DNA of 15,720 bases from JAATGI01 sp036510675. GTDB lineage: Bacteria > Pseudomonadota > Alphaproteobacteria > ATCC43930 > CGMCC-115725. Below the pieces are notes generated by a model. That model was not told the origin of the DNA. It did no database searches and saw nothing but the letters and a program-made list of their open reading frames with translations. Below, piece by piece: positions 14,722 through 15,720 of this stretch. A program made the position numbers and the translations under genes. Within the stretch, counting starts at the first letter, position 1. Every line of letters begins with the position of its first letter. The stretch lies in the NCBI GenBank assembly GCA_036510675.1, contig DATCDN010000075.1, forward strand, positions 1-15,720. The letters are read 5' to 3'.

Positions 14722-15690
14722 GTGGCCGAGCCGGTATTGCAGCCGCTCGCGCCGGCCGCCGCGATCGCGGCGCTGACGAATCGCGGCGCCAATCTCTCGC
14801 CGACCTTCGCATGGCAAGACGCCTGGCAGGACGAGCATGCGGCGATGTTCACCGTCGCTAAATCCGCCGGCTTCGACATTCTCGGCGATATCCATGCGGC
14901 ACTGATCGACGGGCTCGCCAATGGCAAGACGCTGCCGCGGCTCGCGGCCAACCTCGTCCCGATCCTGCAGGAAAAGGGATGGTGGGGTCGCCAGGCCGTG
15001 ATCGATCCACAGACCGGCGAGACCAAGATCGCGCAGCTCGGCTCGACGCGCCGGCTGCGCACCATCTTCGACGTCAACATGCGCGTCTCATACGCGACCG
15101 GCCATTGGGGAGAATTCGAGCGAACCAAAGCGACGCGGCCGTATCTGCGCTATGTCGCCATCATGGATGGCCGCACGCGGCCCGCGCACGCGGCACGGAA
15201 CAATCTCACGCTGCCGGTGGACGATCCCTATTGGGATTACTGGGCGCCGCCGTGCGGCTGGAATTGCCGTTGCACGCTCCAATCCCTCAGTGAGCGCGAT
15301 TTTCAGAATCTCAAAGGCAATCTCAAGACCACGCCGCCGGCGCTCGATTTTCGAAAGTACATCAACAAGAGCACCGGCGAAGTGGTGCGGGTGCCGAACG
15401 GCATCGATCCAGGGTGGGGATATAATCCGGGGCGAGCCGGTCATCTCGCCGCGCCGGCGGCCGACGCCTTGGTTGCGGCGCCGGCGCCGCTCGCCGCCGC
15501 CGCGACCGCCGATCCGGCATGGCCCGCCGCGCGGCTCGCCGACGAATTCAGCCAGTGGGTCGACAACGTGATGGCGGCCAAGCCGGCGACTGTGTTGGGT
15601 GTCAAGCATGAAGGTGGTTGGGTTGGAATGTTTGGTCGCTTTTGGCGAGGGTATTCGCGACGATCAAGAGTTTTCGAGCGGCGGCGATGA
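14722..15690 (+). CDS. Minor head protein (Mu gp30/F, SPP1 gp7-like), 3' end replaced by IS110
   Basis: Head morphogenesis protein of the Mu F / SPP1 gp7 family, needed for capsid assembly near the portal. The start is GTG 14722 with GAGGAA at 14706-14711. The core is TIFDVNMRVSYATGHWGEF (residues 114-132), MDGRTRPAHAARN, DDPYWDYWAPPCGWNCRCTLQSLSERDF with C178, C182 and C184, then NGIDPGWGYNPGRAGH. An Ala/Pro-rich linker follows. From about residue 291 (nucleotide 15592) the translation is no longer phage-like: GMFGRFWRGYSRRSRVFERRR is antisense reading of an IS110 transposase end. The native C-terminus is therefore lost or lies beyond the insertion. The gene is intact in frame up to the IS. 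Confidence 0.85.
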   Translation: MAEPVLQPLAPAAAIAALTNRGANLSPTFAWQDAWQDEHAAMFTVAKSAGFDILGDIHAALIDGLANGKTLPRLAANLVPILQEKGWWGRQAVIDPQTGETKIAQLGSTRRLRTIFDVNMRVSYATGHWGEFERTKATRPYLRYVAIMDGRTRPAHAARNNLTLPVDDPYWDYWAPPCGWNCRCTLQSLSERDFQNLKGNLKTTPPALDFRKYINKSTGEVVRVPNGIDPGWGYNPGRAGHLAAPAADALVAAPAPLAAAATADPAWPAARLADEFSQWVDNVMAAKPATVLGVKHEGGWVGMFGRFWRGYSRRSRVFERRR

Positions 15691-15720
15691 TCGCTACCTT
15701 CGCGGGTTTGCCGGCTTGGC
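15592..15720 (-). mobile_element. IS110-family insertion sequence, one end (partial)
   Basis: The sequence changes character within the minor head gene at about 15590-15605 and from there carries the 3' end of an IS110-type transposase on the minus strand. The tip is probably at or near GTGTTGGGT (15592-15600), about ten bases beyond the stop codon. A coding end this close to the tip is usual for the IS110 subgroup. IS110 elements lack long terminal inverted repeats, so the exact boundary cannot be fixed without an empty-site sequence. Confidence 0.6.
15602..15720 (-). CDS. IS110-family transposase, C-terminal 38 residues (partial)
   Basis: Reading the minus strand from the window edge gives 38 codons and a TGA at 15604-15602. 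The segment GKPAKVAIIAAARKLLIVAN is the characteristic C-terminal block of IS110/IS116/IS902 transposases, followed by TLAKSDQTFQPNHLHA. These enzymes have a RuvC-like DEDD N-terminal domain and a C-terminal domain with a catalytic Ser, and are guided by a bridge RNA from the non-coding end; those parts lie outside the window. The partial frame is intact. The gene runs opposite to the phage genes. Confidence 0.8.
   Translation of the reverse strand, partial: QAGKPAKVAIIAAARKLLIVANTLAKSDQTFQPNHLHA

Noticed and set aside
14722..15690. The full 322-residue frame as a native minor head protein
   Set aside because: The last ~32 codons are antisense to a clear IS110 transposase C-terminus, so the native protein ends or continues elsewhere.
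1..15720. tRNA, rRNA, CRISPR array or toxin-antitoxin pair
   Set aside because: No cloverleaf-like segment, rRNA-like sequence, regularly spaced repeats or recognisable toxin-antitoxin proteins were seen on either strand.

Overview
The window is most of the left half of a Mu-like transposable prophage (early region, middle regulator, lysis genes, start of the head genes) in a high-GC genome. GC content, codon use and family assortment suggest an alphaproteobacterium, probably Hyphomicrobiales-like; that is inference from gene order and protein style, not a database match. The order follows phage Mu: transposase A, ATPase B, small early genes, Gam, GemA (gp16), Mor, endolysin, Rz-like slot, gp25 (DUF2730), gp26, gp27 (DUF3486), gp28 terminase, gp29 portal, gp30/F minor head.

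Layout. 1-277 has no convincing gene but holds a large imperfect hairpin (49-112). A small unrecognised gene (278-601) runs leftward and is divergent from the early operon, which begins with a putative DNA-binding protein (694-1152). Then come the DDE transposase (1159-3321), the B-type AAA ATPase (3329-4043), a winged-helix protein, an HTH regulator with a Cys-rich tail, two small unknowns, Gam, a small unknown, a DUF5131 (Gp37/Gp68) cargo gene, GemA and Mor (8063-8443). Stop and start codons overlap at many of these junctions. After Mor a 46-base gap carries a dyad (8455-8469), a candidate Mor-activated promoter site. The next operon runs from a TIGR02594-type endolysin through a membrane protein, a lipoprotein, a small unknown, gp25/26/27 homologues, a small coiled-coil protein, terminase, portal and minor head protein. 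The minor head gene is cut at about 15592 by an IS110-family element whose transposase lies on the minus strand and runs off the window.

The most striking property is the damage pattern. About fourteen indels, nearly all single-base losses, break transposase, ATPase B, Gam, DUF5131, endolysin, terminase and portal, yet no in-frame nonsense codon was found in these genes. When the indels are corrected, the reading frames run to their natural ends and land on overlapping starts of the next gene. This fits either an unpolished long-read assembly or a very young pseudogenisation. Two lesions are larger: a short loss in DUF5131 and roughly 60-75 codons in the portal. One of the 'lesions', in the transposase tail, has the layout of a programmed -1 frameshift: an in-phase A7 heptamer followed by a GC-rich stem-loop. 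It is the best candidate here for something unusual.

If the frames are real as written, the prophage cannot transpose or package. If they are sequencing errors, it is an ordinary Mu-like phage interrupted by IS110.
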